64,000 nt of DNA, from the NCBI GenBank assembly GCA_030645535.1, contig JAUSNM010000055.1, forward strand, positions 1 to 64,000, read 5' to 3'. Source of the stretch: Gallionella sp. (GTDB lineage: Bacteria; Pseudomonadota; Gammaproteobacteria; Burkholderiales; Gallionellaceae). Below the pieces are notes generated by a model, which saw only the letters and a list, made by a program, of their open reading frames with translations, had not been told where the DNA came from and did not search any database. Shown here in pieces: positions 10,090 through 18,386 of the stretch; the stretch's first letter is position 1; each line of letters starts with the position of its first letter. The position numbers and the translations under genes were made by a program.

Positions 10090-10172
10090 GGATACGAAAA
10101 TTAAAAATTCCGTTCGCCCTGATCTAGTCGACGGGTCTTTACAACAACTTGATTATTCTGGATTTAATCTAA

Positions 10173-10197
10173 TCGTGGTTCGACAGGCTCACCACGA
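10173..10197. repeat. short palindromic repeat, TTCGACAGGCTCA type
   Basis: TCGTGGT and ACCACGA arms enclose TCGACAGGCTC. The same core occurs in the opposite orientation at 13399-13439. A related piece at 10262-10281 (TACTGAGCTCAGTCGAAGGG) reads into xerC. It is a small dispersed intergenic repeat. Confidence 0.7.
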
Positions 10198-10224
10198 ACG
10201 GATTGAGTCGGCGATTCATTAGTC

Positions 10225-11166
10225 ATGCATGAGGCCGACATGAGCACGGTTGACGCGCCTGTACTGAGCTCAGTCGAAGGGCCTAACAATAAATATTTGC
10301 AGGGTTATCTGGCGTGGCTGCTCAACGAAAAGCGTTATTCGAAGCTGACCGCCGAGAGTTACGCGCGCGATCTTGGACACCTGTTCGAGCTGAGCGCAGG
10401 CGCTGCACTTTGCGACCTGAAGGTTCAACATATCCGTCGCTATATCGCGCAACTGCACAGTGGAGGCTTGGGCGGACGTTCGCTCGCGCGCCTGTTGTCG
10501 GCCTGGCGCGGCTTCTATAATTATCTGCTGCGCGATCATGGCTTTACCGATAATCCTTGCGTCGGCCTGCGCGCACCCAGGTCGGCTAAAGCCTTGCCGC
10601 AAGTATTGTCGCCCGACCAGGCGATACGCATGGTTGATCTGCCAGGCGATACGCCGGATGCGATACGCGACAAGGCGATGTTCGAGCTGTTTTATTCCTC
10701 CGGTCTGCGTCTGGCCGAACTGGTCGATCTCGAACCGGAACAGCTCGAACTGACGGCAGGGGAGGTGCGCGTGACCGGCAAAGGTAACAAGACGCGCATC
10801 GTGCCGCTCGGCGGCTTTGCCATTAGTGCGTTAAACGCATGGCTGGCTGTGCGTGCGCAACTGGCCAACGCAGGCGAAACAGCTCTGTTTGTAGGAGCGC
10901 GAGGGGCTCGCATTTCGCCGCGCGTGGTACAACTGCGCATGAAGCAATGGGGCATACGGCAAGGCATCACCAGCAACGTGCATCCGCATGTGCTGCGCCA
11001 CTCGTTCGCTACCCATGTACTGCAATCTTCCGGTGATCTGCGCGCTGTCCAGGAAATGCTGGGTCACGCCAGTATCTCCACCACGCAGGTTTATACCCAC
11101 CTCGATTTTCAATATTTGAGCAAAATTTACGACGCCGCGCACCCGCGCGCCAAGAGAAAACTATGA
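10225..11166 (+). CDS. xerC: tyrosine recombinase XerC
   Basis: A 313-residue site-specific recombinase that, with XerD (33321-34268), resolves chromosome dimers at dif. The catalytic residues are present: Arg in SSGLRLAEL, Lys in TGKGNKTR, HxxR in HPHVLRHSFA, the second His in LGHASISTTQ and the nucleophile Tyr in VYTHLD. The N-terminal SAM-like domain starts near YLQGYLAWLLNEKRYS. The first ~18 codons lie in a dispersed repeat (APVLSSVEGP), so the true start is uncertain; 10240 (MSTVDAP) or a later codon is possible. The stop overlaps rlmI by ATGA. Confidence 0.93.
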   Translation: MHEADMSTVDAPVLSSVEGPNNKYLQGYLAWLLNEKRYSKLTAESYARDLGHLFELSAGAALCDLKVQHIRRYIAQLHSGGLGGRSLARLLSAWRGFYNYLLRDHGFTDNPCVGLRAPRSAKALPQVLSPDQAIRMVDLPGDTPDAIRDKAMFELFYSSGLRLAELVDLEPEQLELTAGEVRVTGKGNKTRIVPLGGFAISALNAWLAVRAQLANAGETALFVGARGARISPRVVQLRMKQWGIRQGITSNVHPHVLRHSFATHVLQSSGDLRAVQEMLGHASISTTQVYTHLDFQYLSKIYDAAHPRAKRKL

Positions 11167-12503
11167 CCGACAAAGCTAAACGTTCACCTTCCACACCGCA
11201 CCGTGCATCACAGGGCAATCGCGATTTTCGCAAACGCACCCAGCGTGACGCGCGTCCGTCCGAGGCCGCCGCAAGTCAGCCGCGCAGCGCACCTGTTGCA
11301 GGCAATGCCGGCGCGGTACCTGCCATTCATCTGCGCGAGGGGCGTGAGAAATCGTTGCTGCGCCGCCACCCCTGGGTTTTTTCCGGTGCGGTTGAGCGCA
11401 TCGACGGTGCGCCTGCCAGCGGCGATACCTTGCCGGTTTTGGATTCTGCCGGCAAATTTATCGCCTGGGCCGCCTACAATGCCGCATCGCAAATCACCGC
11501 GCGTGTCTGGTCATGGAATCAGGATGAATCGATTGACGCCGCCTTTTTCCGCCGTAAAATTGTTACAGCGATAGCCGGACGAACAGGACTCAATCTGGCG
11601 AAGGACAGCAGCGGTATGCGTCTGATCCATGCCGAATCGGACGGGCTGCCGGGACTGATCGTGGATCAGTATGGAGACGTGCTGGTGATGCAGATCGGCA
11701 GCGCGGGCGCTGAACACTGGCGTGAAGCGATTGCCGACATCCTGCAGGACATCTGTAAACCGACATGTATATACGAACGCTCCGATTCTGACTCGCGCAC
11801 ACTGGAAGGCCTGGAGTTGCGCAACGGCGTGCTGCGCGGCACGCTCCCCGAAACTGTGGAAGTGGTGGAGCACGGTCTGCGCTTTGCGGTTGATGTGGCT
11901 GAAGGACAAAAGACCGGCTTCTATCTGGATCAGCGCGACAACCGCGCGCTGACCGAAACGCTGGCGCGCGATAAAGACGTGCTCAACTGTTTCTGCTATA
12001 CGGGTGGTTTCTCGCTGTATGCGCTGCGCGGCGGTGCAAAGTCGGTGCTGTCGATGGATGCATCGGCTGACGCGCTGCACATTGCAGCGGAGAATTTGAC
12101 CCGCAACGGTCTGGATGAATCGCGTGCTGAATGGCAGGACGCGGATGTGTTTGTCGCGCTGCGCAAACTGCGCGATCAGGGCAAAACTTTCGACATGATC
12201 ATCCTCGATCCGCCCAAGTTCGCACCTACTGCCGCCTTTGCCGAAAAAGCCGCGCGCGGCTACAAGGACATCAACCTGTTAGGTTTCAAGTTGCTGCGTC
12301 CGGGTGGCCTGTTGTTTACCTATTCCTGTTCGGGCGGCATCAACGAGGAACTGTTCCAGAAAATCATCGCCGGAGCGGCACTCGACGCCGGTGTGGACGC
12401 GCAGATCGTGCATCACCTGCACGCCAGCGCCGACCATCCGGTGCTGCTCAGCTTCCCGGAAGGCGCGTATCTGAAGGGTTTGGTGCTGAGAGTGGCAGGA
12501 TAA
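11163..12503 (+). CDS. rlmI: RlmI-like 23S rRNA cytosine methyltransferase
   Basis: A 446-residue SAM-dependent RNA methyltransferase related to RlmI, which makes 5-methylcytosine 1962 in 23S rRNA. After a basic low-complexity N-terminal tail of about 50 residues (a likely rRNA-binding extension longer than the E. coli protein) comes a PUA domain (IHLREGREKSLLRRHPWVFS). The methyltransferase domain follows, with VLNCFCYTGGFSLYALRGGA for SAM, IILDPPKF, and the catalytic-cysteine loop FTYSCSGGI. It overlaps xerC (ATGA). Confidence 0.9.
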   Translation: MTDKAKRSPSTPHRASQGNRDFRKRTQRDARPSEAAASQPRSAPVAGNAGAVPAIHLREGREKSLLRRHPWVFSGAVERIDGAPASGDTLPVLDSAGKFIAWAAYNAASQITARVWSWNQDESIDAAFFRRKIVTAIAGRTGLNLAKDSSGMRLIHAESDGLPGLIVDQYGDVLVMQIGSAGAEHWREAIADILQDICKPTCIYERSDSDSRTLEGLELRNGVLRGTLPETVEVVEHGLRFAVDVAEGQKTGFYLDQRDNRALTETLARDKDVLNCFCYTGGFSLYALRGGAKSVLSMDASADALHIAAENLTRNGLDESRAEWQDADVFVALRKLRDQGKTFDMIILDPPKFAPTAAFAEKAARGYKDINLLGFKLLRPGGLLFTYSCSGGINEELFQKIIAGAALDAGVDAQIVHHLHASADHPVLLSFPEGAYLKGLVLRVAG

Positions 12504-12508
12504 GCTGT

Positions 12509-12564
12509 GCCGGTGGCAGACCGGCGGCGGGTTCCTTTCTGTTGCGTCGCCAACAGAAAGGAAC
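12509..12564. terminator. two-hairpin element downstream of rlmI
   Basis: First hairpin GCCGGT-GGCAG-ACCGGC (12509-12525). Second hairpin with a perfect 14-bp stem GTTCCTTTCTGTTG closing CGTCGC (12531-12564). It lies between the convergent rlmI and higA genes and can terminate both. A related element follows xerD at 34272. Confidence 0.7.
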
Positions 12565-12577
12565 ACTGCCAGTCTGT

Positions 12578-13024
12578 TCAAATAAACGCGCCGGGTGAAA
12601 TCGCAAAACGCGTTGCCAGCAACTTGGCCTGACGGGCGTTGATCTCGCGCTAACCGCTTAAAATTTCGCTGACCACCGACTGGCTGCCCAACTCGCCGGC
12701 CAAGTCCTTTTGCTGCAAGTTGTTTTGTTCCATCAGCAGCCGCAGCACTTCGCGCGGCTGGGCATCATTGACGGGATAGTGGTGGTCTTCGTAAGCTGCG
12801 ATGATATCGCCCACGATTTCCAGCAGATCAGCCAGCGGATGCTCTTCATTACCGCCGATCTCGTCCACCAGGCCATTCATTAAGCGCACCATATGGTCGT
12901 ATTGTGTCTGGTTGTGAATCGGCGACAGGCCGAGGCGTTGCTGGAGATCGCCCCATATTTGTGCGATTGAATTGGTATCAACCGGATGTTCGGACAAAAG
13001 TTTTTCGTCTTGTGCAAGGCTCAT
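12578..13024 (-). pseudogene. higA: HigA-type antitoxin interrupted by in-frame stop
   Basis: An XRE-type helix-turn-helix antitoxin for the adjacent HigB toxin. The open part (13024 to 12650, 124 residues) includes the helix-turn-helix NNLQQKDLAGELGSQSVVSE. It ends at TAG (12650-12652) exactly where the family has SGKREIN. Beyond the stop the same frame continues with REINARQAKLLATRFAISPG to a natural TGA at 12578. A single change of the expected AAG to TAG therefore truncates about 24 residues. The shortened protein keeps the recognition helix and may still work. The start overlaps the higB stop by ATGA. Confidence 0.8.
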
Positions 13025-13323
13025 TTACTGCTCCTTTTTCGTTGCTGCTTGTTCCAGTCATCATAGTCCGTATGGCTAAACACATGTCTGAGATACACCC
13101 TGCTGCGGTTAAAATGAATCACAGCAATGACCCGGAAACCCGCGCCGACATCAAACACCACAAACTCTCCCGCCTTATCAGCCGAGTTGAATGTGTTGCG
13201 AATATCTGCGAATGTGCCCCATGATGCTTGCTCGGCCGCTTTATGCCAAGCCTCCATTGGCTTTTTGGCGTGCGGATGCCTGAGCCAAAAATCAACCAAC
13301 ACTTTACGTGAAATGATGTGCAT
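13021..13323 (-). CDS. higB: HigB-family mRNA interferase toxin
   Basis: A 100-residue toxin of the HigB family, a RelE-like ribosome-dependent endoribonuclease that arrests growth when its antitoxin is lost. The recognisable pattern runs from HIISRKVLVDFWLRHPHAKK through ADIRNTFNSADK and FVVFDVGAGFRVIAVIHFNR to the terminal HVFSHTDYDDW. The family's basic surface and His/Asp ending are intact, so the toxin looks functional while the antitoxin is truncated. Toxin-first order with a 4-base overlap is usual for higBA. Confidence 0.9.
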   Translation of the reverse strand: MHIISRKVLVDFWLRHPHAKKPMEAWHKAAEQASWGTFADIRNTFNSADKAGEFVVFDVGAGFRVIAVIHFNRSRVYLRHVFSHTDYDDWNKQQRKRSSK

Positions 13324-13398
13324 GCAGCATCATATCGCAATTCGCGATACAGTCAAGTTCCTGTTGTGGCATTTGAACTCCGAGTTGCACAGCCAATT

Positions 13399-13439
13399 TA
13401 ATCCGTTCGTGCTGAGCCTGTCGAAGCACGAACGGATTA
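13399..13439. repeat. perfect 15-bp palindrome, TTCGACAGGCTCA type
   Basis: Arms TAATCCGTTCGTGCT and AGCACGAACGGATTA enclose GAGCCTGTCGA. It is the same family as 10173-10197 in reverse orientation. It lies between the higB promoter region and the 3' end of the reductase gene and could act as a terminator for the latter. Confidence 0.8.
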
Positions 13440-13452
13440 AATTGACGTTTTC

Positions 13453-14469
13453 TTAAGCGGCCGTGGTCTTGGGTGCGAAGGTGAATGCGTCCGAGAAGAA
13501 TGATTCATTCGGCAGGCCGCGAGTTGTGGTGAAGTCGGTGTGTGCAGCTTCGACGACGACAGGTGCGCCGCAGGCGTACACGACATAAGGTGACAGGTCG
13601 CTGTAATCCTCCATGACGGCGCGATGCACGAAGCCGGTGCGGCCTTGCCATTCATCTTCGGGCAGCGCGTCAGAGAGCACAGGTGTGAATTTAATTCCCA
13701 GCGCTTCCCATGACTTTGCCATATCCAGCATGTACAGGTCGGACAGTTTACGCGCGCCCCAGTAGAAGTGCATCGGACGCTTGATGCCGATGTACAGCGC
13801 GTGTTCGATGATGGCCTTGATCGGCGCAAAGCCGGTGCCGCTGGCGACAAAAATGATCGGCTTGTCGGAATCTTCGCGCAGGAAGAAGGTGCCCAGCGGA
13901 CCCTTGAAGCGCAGGATGTCGCGCTCCTTCATCTCTTCGAATACGTGGTGAGTGAACGCGCCGCCTGCGATGTTGCGGATATGTAATTCCAGGAAGTCAT
14001 CGCTGTGCGGGGCATTGGCCAGCGAAAAGCTGCGCGGCTTCTGGTCCTTCAGCAGGATGTCGATGTATTGGCCTGACAGAAATTGCAGGCGTTCATTGGC
14101 GGGCAGCTTGAGCTTCAGTACCATCACATCGTCTGCGAGTTTTTCCATGCTGTGCACGCGGCAAGGCATGGTCTTCACCTGAATATCCTTGACCGCGTTC
14201 ACCTCGTGGCATTCGATCAGCAGATCGGATTGCGGCTTTGCGCAGCAGAACAAGGCCATCCCGCAGTCTTTTTCAGCCTCGGTCAACGCGCCGCTTTTGC
14301 CGTGATCAACCTGTCCCTGCATTACTTTTCCCTTGCATGCGCCGCACACGCCGTCGCGGCAGCTGTAGGGCAGAACATAGCCGTGTTTTAGCGCGGCTTC
14401 GAGTATGGTTTCGTGCTCTTCGATGGGGAATTGGTGGCCGCTGGGCTGTATCGTGGTTTGAAAGGTCAT
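13453..14469 (-). CDS. 2Fe-2S ferredoxin-NAD(P)H flavin reductase
   Basis: A 338-residue soluble reductase of the type usually annotated as CDP-6-deoxy-delta-3,4-glucoseen reductase. The N-terminal plant-type ferredoxin domain (1-90) has the cluster cysteines SCRDGVCGACKG and a later FCCAKP. The FAD-binding domain has RSFSLAN, and the NAD(P)H domain has FVASGTGFAPIKAI and the ending YACGAP. It transfers electrons from NAD(P)H through FAD to the iron-sulfur centre and an unknown partner. There are no sugar genes around it, so the annotated deoxysugar role is doubtful. It is divergent from the SDR gene. Confidence 0.88.
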   Translation of the reverse strand: MTFQTTIQPSGHQFPIEEHETILEAALKHGYVLPYSCRDGVCGACKGKVMQGQVDHGKSGALTEAEKDCGMALFCCAKPQSDLLIECHEVNAVKDIQVKTMPCRVHSMEKLADDVMVLKLKLPANERLQFLSGQYIDILLKDQKPRSFSLANAPHSDDFLELHIRNIAGGAFTHHVFEEMKERDILRFKGPLGTFFLREDSDKPIIFVASGTGFAPIKAIIEHALYIGIKRPMHFYWGARKLSDLYMLDMAKSWEALGIKFTPVLSDALPEDEWQGRTGFVHRAVMEDYSDLSPYVVYACGAPVVVEAAHTDFTTTRGLPNESFFSDAFTFAPKTTAA

Positions 14470-14529
14470 GATCTGTACAGGTAGATGGAGCTGTTACGCG
14501 AAAGGATGAATTTTAACGCATAATTAGCC

Positions 14530-15429
14530 ATGAAACGAATACTGATTGTCGGATGTGGTGATGTGGCGCTGCGCACCATCCCCTTGCTCACGAAACACTA
14601 TCGCGTGTATGCGCTGGTGCGTAACCCGGCCTACTGCGCCGGATTGCGCCGTCTCGGTGCGGTGCCGATTGTCGGCGACCTGGATGATCGCGCGAGTCTG
14701 GCGCGCATCAAAGGGCTTGCCGATGCCGTGTTGCACTTCGCGCCGCCTCTCTCCGATCCCTCCCTCCCTCCCTTCGGTAAAGGGGGGCGGGTTGACACCC
14801 GCACGCGCAATCTGCTCGGCGCCTTATCTTATGGCAGGCCGCCTTCGCGTCTTGTGTATATCAGCACAAGCGGCGTGTACGGCGATTGTCGCGGAGAGAG
14901 CGTCAGCGAAACCCGGCCGGTTAATCCGGGGGCGGCGCGCGGCAAGCTGCGGGTGGATGCCGAACTGCAAATCCGCGACTGGGCCGGACGATGCGGGGTG
15001 AACGCCTGTATTTTGCGCGTGCCGGGTATCTACGCCGCTGACAGGTTGCCATTGGGTCGCTTGCAGCAGCCGTGCATCGTGGATGCAGAGGACGGTTATA
15101 CCAATCACATCCACGCCGATGATCTGGCGCTGATTGCAGTGGCGGCGTTGCAGCGCGGCAAACCGTGCCGTATTTATCATGCCAGCGATGACAGTCAGAT
15201 GAAAATGGGCGCGTATTTTGACGCGGTGGCGGATGCATATGGATTGCCGCATGCGCCGCGTTTATCTCGTGTCGAGGTGCAGCGCGCCGTGTCACCGATG
15301 ATGTATTCGTTCATGAATGAATCGCGCAGGCTCACCAACGGGCGCATCAAGCGCGAGTTGAAAGTGAAATTGCTTTATCCGACTGTGGCGAATTTCCTCG
15401 CAGAAATGATGATTTCGGAGCGAAGCTAA
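14530..15429 (+). CDS. NAD(P)-dependent epimerase/dehydratase-like SDR protein
   Basis: A 299-residue extended short-chain dehydrogenase-like protein. The Rossmann start is slightly unusual (RILIVGCGDVALRTIPLL). The catalytic region has VYISTSGVYGDCRG, with the Ser/Tyr part, but the usual YxxxK lysine is not clear. Residues 74-90 (LSDPSLPPFGKGGRV) are encoded by a palindromic C/G-rich repeat inserted between 14747 and 14795. It is related to YeeZ-type proteins of unknown function. It starts 60 bases from the divergent reductase gene. Confidence 0.8.
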   Translation: MKRILIVGCGDVALRTIPLLTKHYRVYALVRNPAYCAGLRRLGAVPIVGDLDDRASLARIKGLADAVLHFAPPLSDPSLPPFGKGGRVDTRTRNLLGALSYGRPPSRLVYISTSGVYGDCRGESVSETRPVNPGAARGKLRVDAELQIRDWAGRCGVNACILRVPGIYAADRLPLGRLQQPCIVDAEDGYTNHIHADDLALIAVAALQRGKPCRIYHASDDSQMKMGAYFDAVADAYGLPHAPRLSRVEVQRAVSPMMYSFMNESRRLTNGRIKRELKVKLLYPTVANFLAEMMISERS

Positions 15430-15437
15430 ACGAAATC

Positions 15438-15605
15438 GTCATGCCGGACTTGATCCGGCATCCAGTTGCTTGATTTAACTGGATGACCGTTCCTCGAAAC
15501 ATCGGCCTTTGGCCTCGTTTGGCCGCAAGCTCGAAACTTCGCTACGTTCGTTTTATAGAAACTCACTTCGTTCGTTTTCCGGCCTTCGCCGGAATGACAA
15601 TGCCA
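15438..15605. repeat. composite dispersed repeat (ATGCCGGACTTGATCCGGCAT type)
   Basis: It contains the hairpin GCCGGACTTGATCCGGC, a GGCCTTTGGCC palindrome, near-duplicates of ACTTCGTTCGTTTT, and a final hairpin TTCCGGCCTTCGCCGGAA followed by TGAC. Modules of this kind occur between genes in many proteobacteria. It fills the space between the convergent SDR and htpG genes. No coding is seen. Confidence 0.7.
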
Positions 15606-15632
15606 AAATTTTAGGCGTCAGAAAAACGACAA

Positions 15633-15683
15633 GGCCGGATTTCTCCGGCCCTGTTAATTACTGATCCCAGCCTACGCTGGGAT
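15633..15683 (-). terminator. hairpins downstream of htpG
   Basis: Two perfect stem-loops lie past the htpG stop: ATCCCAGC-CTAC-GCTGGGAT (15664-15683) and GGCCGGA-TTTC-TCCGGCC (15633-15650). On the minus strand the latter is followed after 5 bases by a T-rich run. This is the likely htpG transcription end. Confidence 0.65.
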
Positions 15684-15690
15684 AACACTG

Positions 15691-17589
15691 TCAGCTTGCG
15701 CGCATTTCCAGCATCAGATGGTTGATGCGCTTGACGAATCCGGCTGGATCATCGAGTTGGCCGCCTTCAGCAAGCAAGGCCTGGTCGAACAACACCGCAG
15801 CCCAGTCATCGAAGTGCAGTGCTTCGTCTTTCAGACGGATCACCACCGGATGCTGCGGGTTGATTTCCAGGAAGGGTACGGTTTCCGGTATCTTCTGACC
15901 GGCCGCCTTGAGCATGCGCGCCATGTTGCCGCTCATGTCGTCTTCGTCCGCCACCAGACAGGCAGGGGAGTCGGTCAGGCGATGCGTGACGCGCACTTCC
16001 TTGACGCGGCCACCCAGACTGGTTTTGATCTTGTCAGTCAGATCCTTATATTCGCTGGCCTGCTTTTCCTGATCCTGTTTCTCGGCTTCGTCTTCGAGTG
16101 TGCCCAGATCAAGGCCGCCTTTGGCAACGGATACCAGAGACTTTTCCTGGAATTCGCTCAGTGAACCCACGACCCACTCATCAACACGGGCTGAGAGCAG
16201 CAATACTTCGATGCCCTTCTTGCGGAACACTTCCAGATGCGGGCTGTTCTTCGCGGCATTGAAGGTGTCGGCCGTGATGTAGTAAATCTTGTCCTGGCCT
16301 TCTTTCATCCGGCCGATGTACTCACTGAGCGTTACGGTTTCAGCGCCGGTGTCAGTGTGGGTCGAGGCGAAGCGCAACAGGCCTGCGATGCGATCCTTGT
16401 TGGCGAAGTCCTGGCCCACGCCTTCCTTGATGACCTGACCGAATTGTTCCCAGAACGTGGTGAATTTTTCGGCATCGTTGGCAGACAGATCTTCGAGCAG
16501 GCCAAGCACCTTCTTGGTGCAACCTTCGCGGATCGCCTTGATGTCCTTGGATTCCTGAAGGATTTCGCGCGACACGTTCAGCGGCAGGTTGTTGGAGTCA
16601 ACGATACCGCGCACGAAGCGCAGATAAGGCGGCAGCAACTGTTCCGCATCGTCCATGATGAATACGCGCTTCACGTACAGCTTGATGCCGTGCTGGGCGT
16701 TGTGATCCCACATGTCGAGCGGTGCATGGGCGGGGATGAACAGCAGCTGCGTGTATTCCTGGCGGCCTTCCACGCGTGCGTGCGTCCAGGCCAGCGGGTC
16801 TTCATAGTCGTGGCCGACATGCTGGTAGAACGCCTTGTATTCTTCGTCGGAAATATCGCTCTTGGAACGCGCCCACAAGGCGGACGCCTGGTTCACGGTC
16901 TCTTCTTCGTCCGTTGTGATCTGGTTGCCGTCTTTCCATTCCTCTTTCTTCATCACGATAGGCTGGATGATATGGTCGGAATATTTGTGGACGATGGAAC
17001 GGATCTTGTGGCCGGAGAGCAGATCGTCCTGGTCTTCGCGCAGATGCAGCGTGATGGTGGTGCCGCGCTGTGCCTTTTCGATCATCTCGAGGGTAAATTC
17101 GCCGCCGCCATCCGACTCCCAGGATACGCCCTGATCGGTCGACTCGCCTGCGCGGCGGGTGGTGACCACGACCTTGTCGGCTACGATAAACGCGGAATAG
17201 AAGCCGACGCCGAACTGGCCGATCAGCCCTGCATCTTTTTGCTGGTCGCCGGACAGTTTGGAGAAGAACTCGCGCGTGCCGGATTTGGCGATCGTGCCCA
17301 GATTGCTGATGACTTCGTCGCGGTTCATGCCGATGCCGTTGTCGGCTATCGTCAGTGTGCGCGCTTCCTTGTCATAGCTCAGACTGATTTTCAGTTCGGA
17401 ATCATTCTCGAACATCGAGTCATTGTGCAGGGCTTCGAAGCGCAGCTTGTCGCACGCGTCCGATGCATTGGAGACCAGTTCGCGCAGGAAAATTTCGCGA
17501 TTGGAGTACAAGGAGTGGATCATCAATTGCAGAAGTTGTTTTACTTCTGTCTGAAATCCCATCGTTTCACGATTAGTGCTGGCGGTCAT
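15691..17589 (-). CDS. htpG: HSP90 chaperone HtpG
   Basis: A 632-residue cytoplasmic ATP-dependent chaperone of the HSP90 family. The GHKL ATPase domain is at the N-terminus, with [16 protein letters not shown], the [12 protein letters not shown] motif and [10 protein letters not shown]. The middle domain has the catalytic loop [10 protein letters not shown], and the C-terminal dimerisation domain follows. Length is normal. AAAGGA lies 6 bases before the ATG, and a sigma-32-like promoter lies 34 bases upstream. Oddly, a composite heptamer repeat sits directly behind that promoter. Confidence 0.97.
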   Translation of the reverse strand: MTASTNRETMGFQTEVKQLLQLMIHSLYSNREIFLRELVSNASDACDKLRFEALHNDSMFENDSELKISLSYDKEARTLTIADNGIGMNRDEVISNLGTIAKSGTREFFSKLSGDQQKDAGLIGQFGVGFYSAFIVADKVVVTTRRAGESTDQGVSWESDGGGEFTLEMIEKAQRGTTITLHLREDQDDLLSGHKIRSIVHKYSDHIIQPIVMKKEEWKDGNQITTDEEETVNQASALWARSKSDISDEEYKAFYQHVGHDYEDPLAWTHARVEGRQEYTQLLFIPAHAPLDMWDHNAQHGIKLYVKRVFIMDDAEQLLPPYLRFVRGIVDSNNLPLNVSREILQESKDIKAIREGCTKKVLGLLEDLSANDAEKFTTFWEQFGQVIKEGVGQDFANKDRIAGLLRFASTHTDTGAETVTLSEYIGRMKEGQDKIYYITADTFNAAKNSPHLEVFRKKGIEVLLLSARVDEWVVGSLSEFQEKSLVSVAKGGLDLGTLEDEAEKQDQEKQASEYKDLTDKIKTSLGGRVKEVRVTHRLTDSPACLVADEDDMSGNMARMLKAAGQKIPETVPFLEINPQHPVVIRLKDEALHFDDWAAVLFDQALLAEGGQLDDPAGFVKRINHLMLEMRAS

Positions 17590-17622
17590 ATCTGTCCTTT
17601 GACGTTTTGAAAGAGTGGCGGG

Positions 17623-17651
17623 TAGATGGAGCAGATTTGCAATATTTCAAG
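17623..17651 (-). promoter_or_regulatory. sigma-32-type heat-shock promoter of htpG
   Basis: On the minus strand CTTGAAA (17645-17651) is followed after about 13-14 bases by CTCCATCTA (17623-17631). The heat-shock consensus is CTTGAAA-N11-16-CCCCATNT. The position about 34 bases before the htpG start and the identity of the gene support the call. Confidence 0.7.
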
Positions 17652-17662
17652 AGGGGAAATGC

Positions 17663-17730
17663 AGGATTCAGGATTTAGGAGTCAGGATTCAGACCGCAGG
17701 GGCAAAGCCCCGGGTTATTGCGTGAGGGAT
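17663..17730. repeat. composite heptamer + palindrome repeat (copy A)
   Basis: Four degenerate AGGATTC heptamers (17663-17690) are followed by AGACCGCA, the palindrome GGGGC-AAA-GCCCC (17699-17711) and GGTTATTGCGTGAGGGATT. The same order of parts occurs at 40196-40330. It lies between the GST and htpG genes. Confidence 0.8.
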
Positions 17731-17751
17731 TGTGGAGAGAGAGAAACAAAC

Positions 17752-18375
17752 CTAGCCAGGTTGCCAGATAGGCTGTTTTTGCATGATCGCAGCAAAGCGG
17801 GGCGAATCCAAAATGCCAGCCAGCCAGACGCGCAGCAATGGATAGGGCGCCTGCGCAAACCATTGTTTATCTACTTCGGCGAACTGGCGGATGAACGGAA
17901 AGATGCCTGCATCGGCGATGGACAGCGCATCGCCCAGCAAATAACGCGTCGCGCGCAGGGAATCTTCCAGTTGCTGCAAAAAAACTTCGCCTTCGGTGCG
18001 ATAGTCGGTTCGTGACTGCTCAGGATAACGATCTGCGTATTTGTAGCGGTCCAGCCTTTGTTTGAAGCTGGTGTCATTGGTACGGATAAACGGCTCGGCG
18101 GCGTGGACGAATGCGCCCTGCTTGCCCAGCCAGCCTTCCGGGTCATGCAGGTTTAAGGCCCATTTCATGATGTCCCAGCTCTCGTCGATCACACGCCCGT
18201 CAGGCAGCAGCAAAACCGGCACGCTGCCCTTGGGTGAGGCCGCCAGCATGTGATCGGGTTTGTTGCGCAACTCGACTTCGCGCAATTCGACCGCCACACC
18301 GCTGGCATGCAGCGCCATGCGTGCGCGCATCGCATAAGGGCAGCGGCGGAAAGAATACAGTACCGGGAGAGTCAA
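17752..18375 (-). CDS. glutathione S-transferase family protein
   Basis: A 207-residue cytosolic GST-like protein. The N-terminal thioredoxin fold has RRCPYAMRARMAL, where the Cys suggests a glutaredoxin/omega-like rather than Ser/Tyr type active site. SVPVLLLPDGRVIDES carries the cis-Pro and the glutathione-binding serine. An all-helical C-terminal domain (LSIADAGIFPFIRQF) follows. It probably conjugates or reduces glutathione adducts; the substrate is unknown. It follows trpD by 11 bases in the place where trpC is often found. Confidence 0.87.
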   Translation of the reverse strand: MTLPVLYSFRRCPYAMRARMALHASGVAVELREVELRNKPDHMLAASPKGSVPVLLLPDGRVIDESWDIMKWALNLHDPEGWLGKQGAFVHAAEPFIRTNDTSFKQRLDRYKYADRYPEQSRTDYRTEGEVFLQQLEDSLRATRYLLGDALSIADAGIFPFIRQFAEVDKQWFAQAPYPLLRVWLAGILDSPRFAAIMQKQPIWQPG

Positions 18376-18386
18376 TTCGGGCCGGA

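Noticed and set aside
16237-17610. A 457-codon plus-strand frame opposite htpG
   Set aside because: It is the complement of a conserved HSP90 gene. Long antisense frames are common in G/C-rich genes, and the product has no motif.
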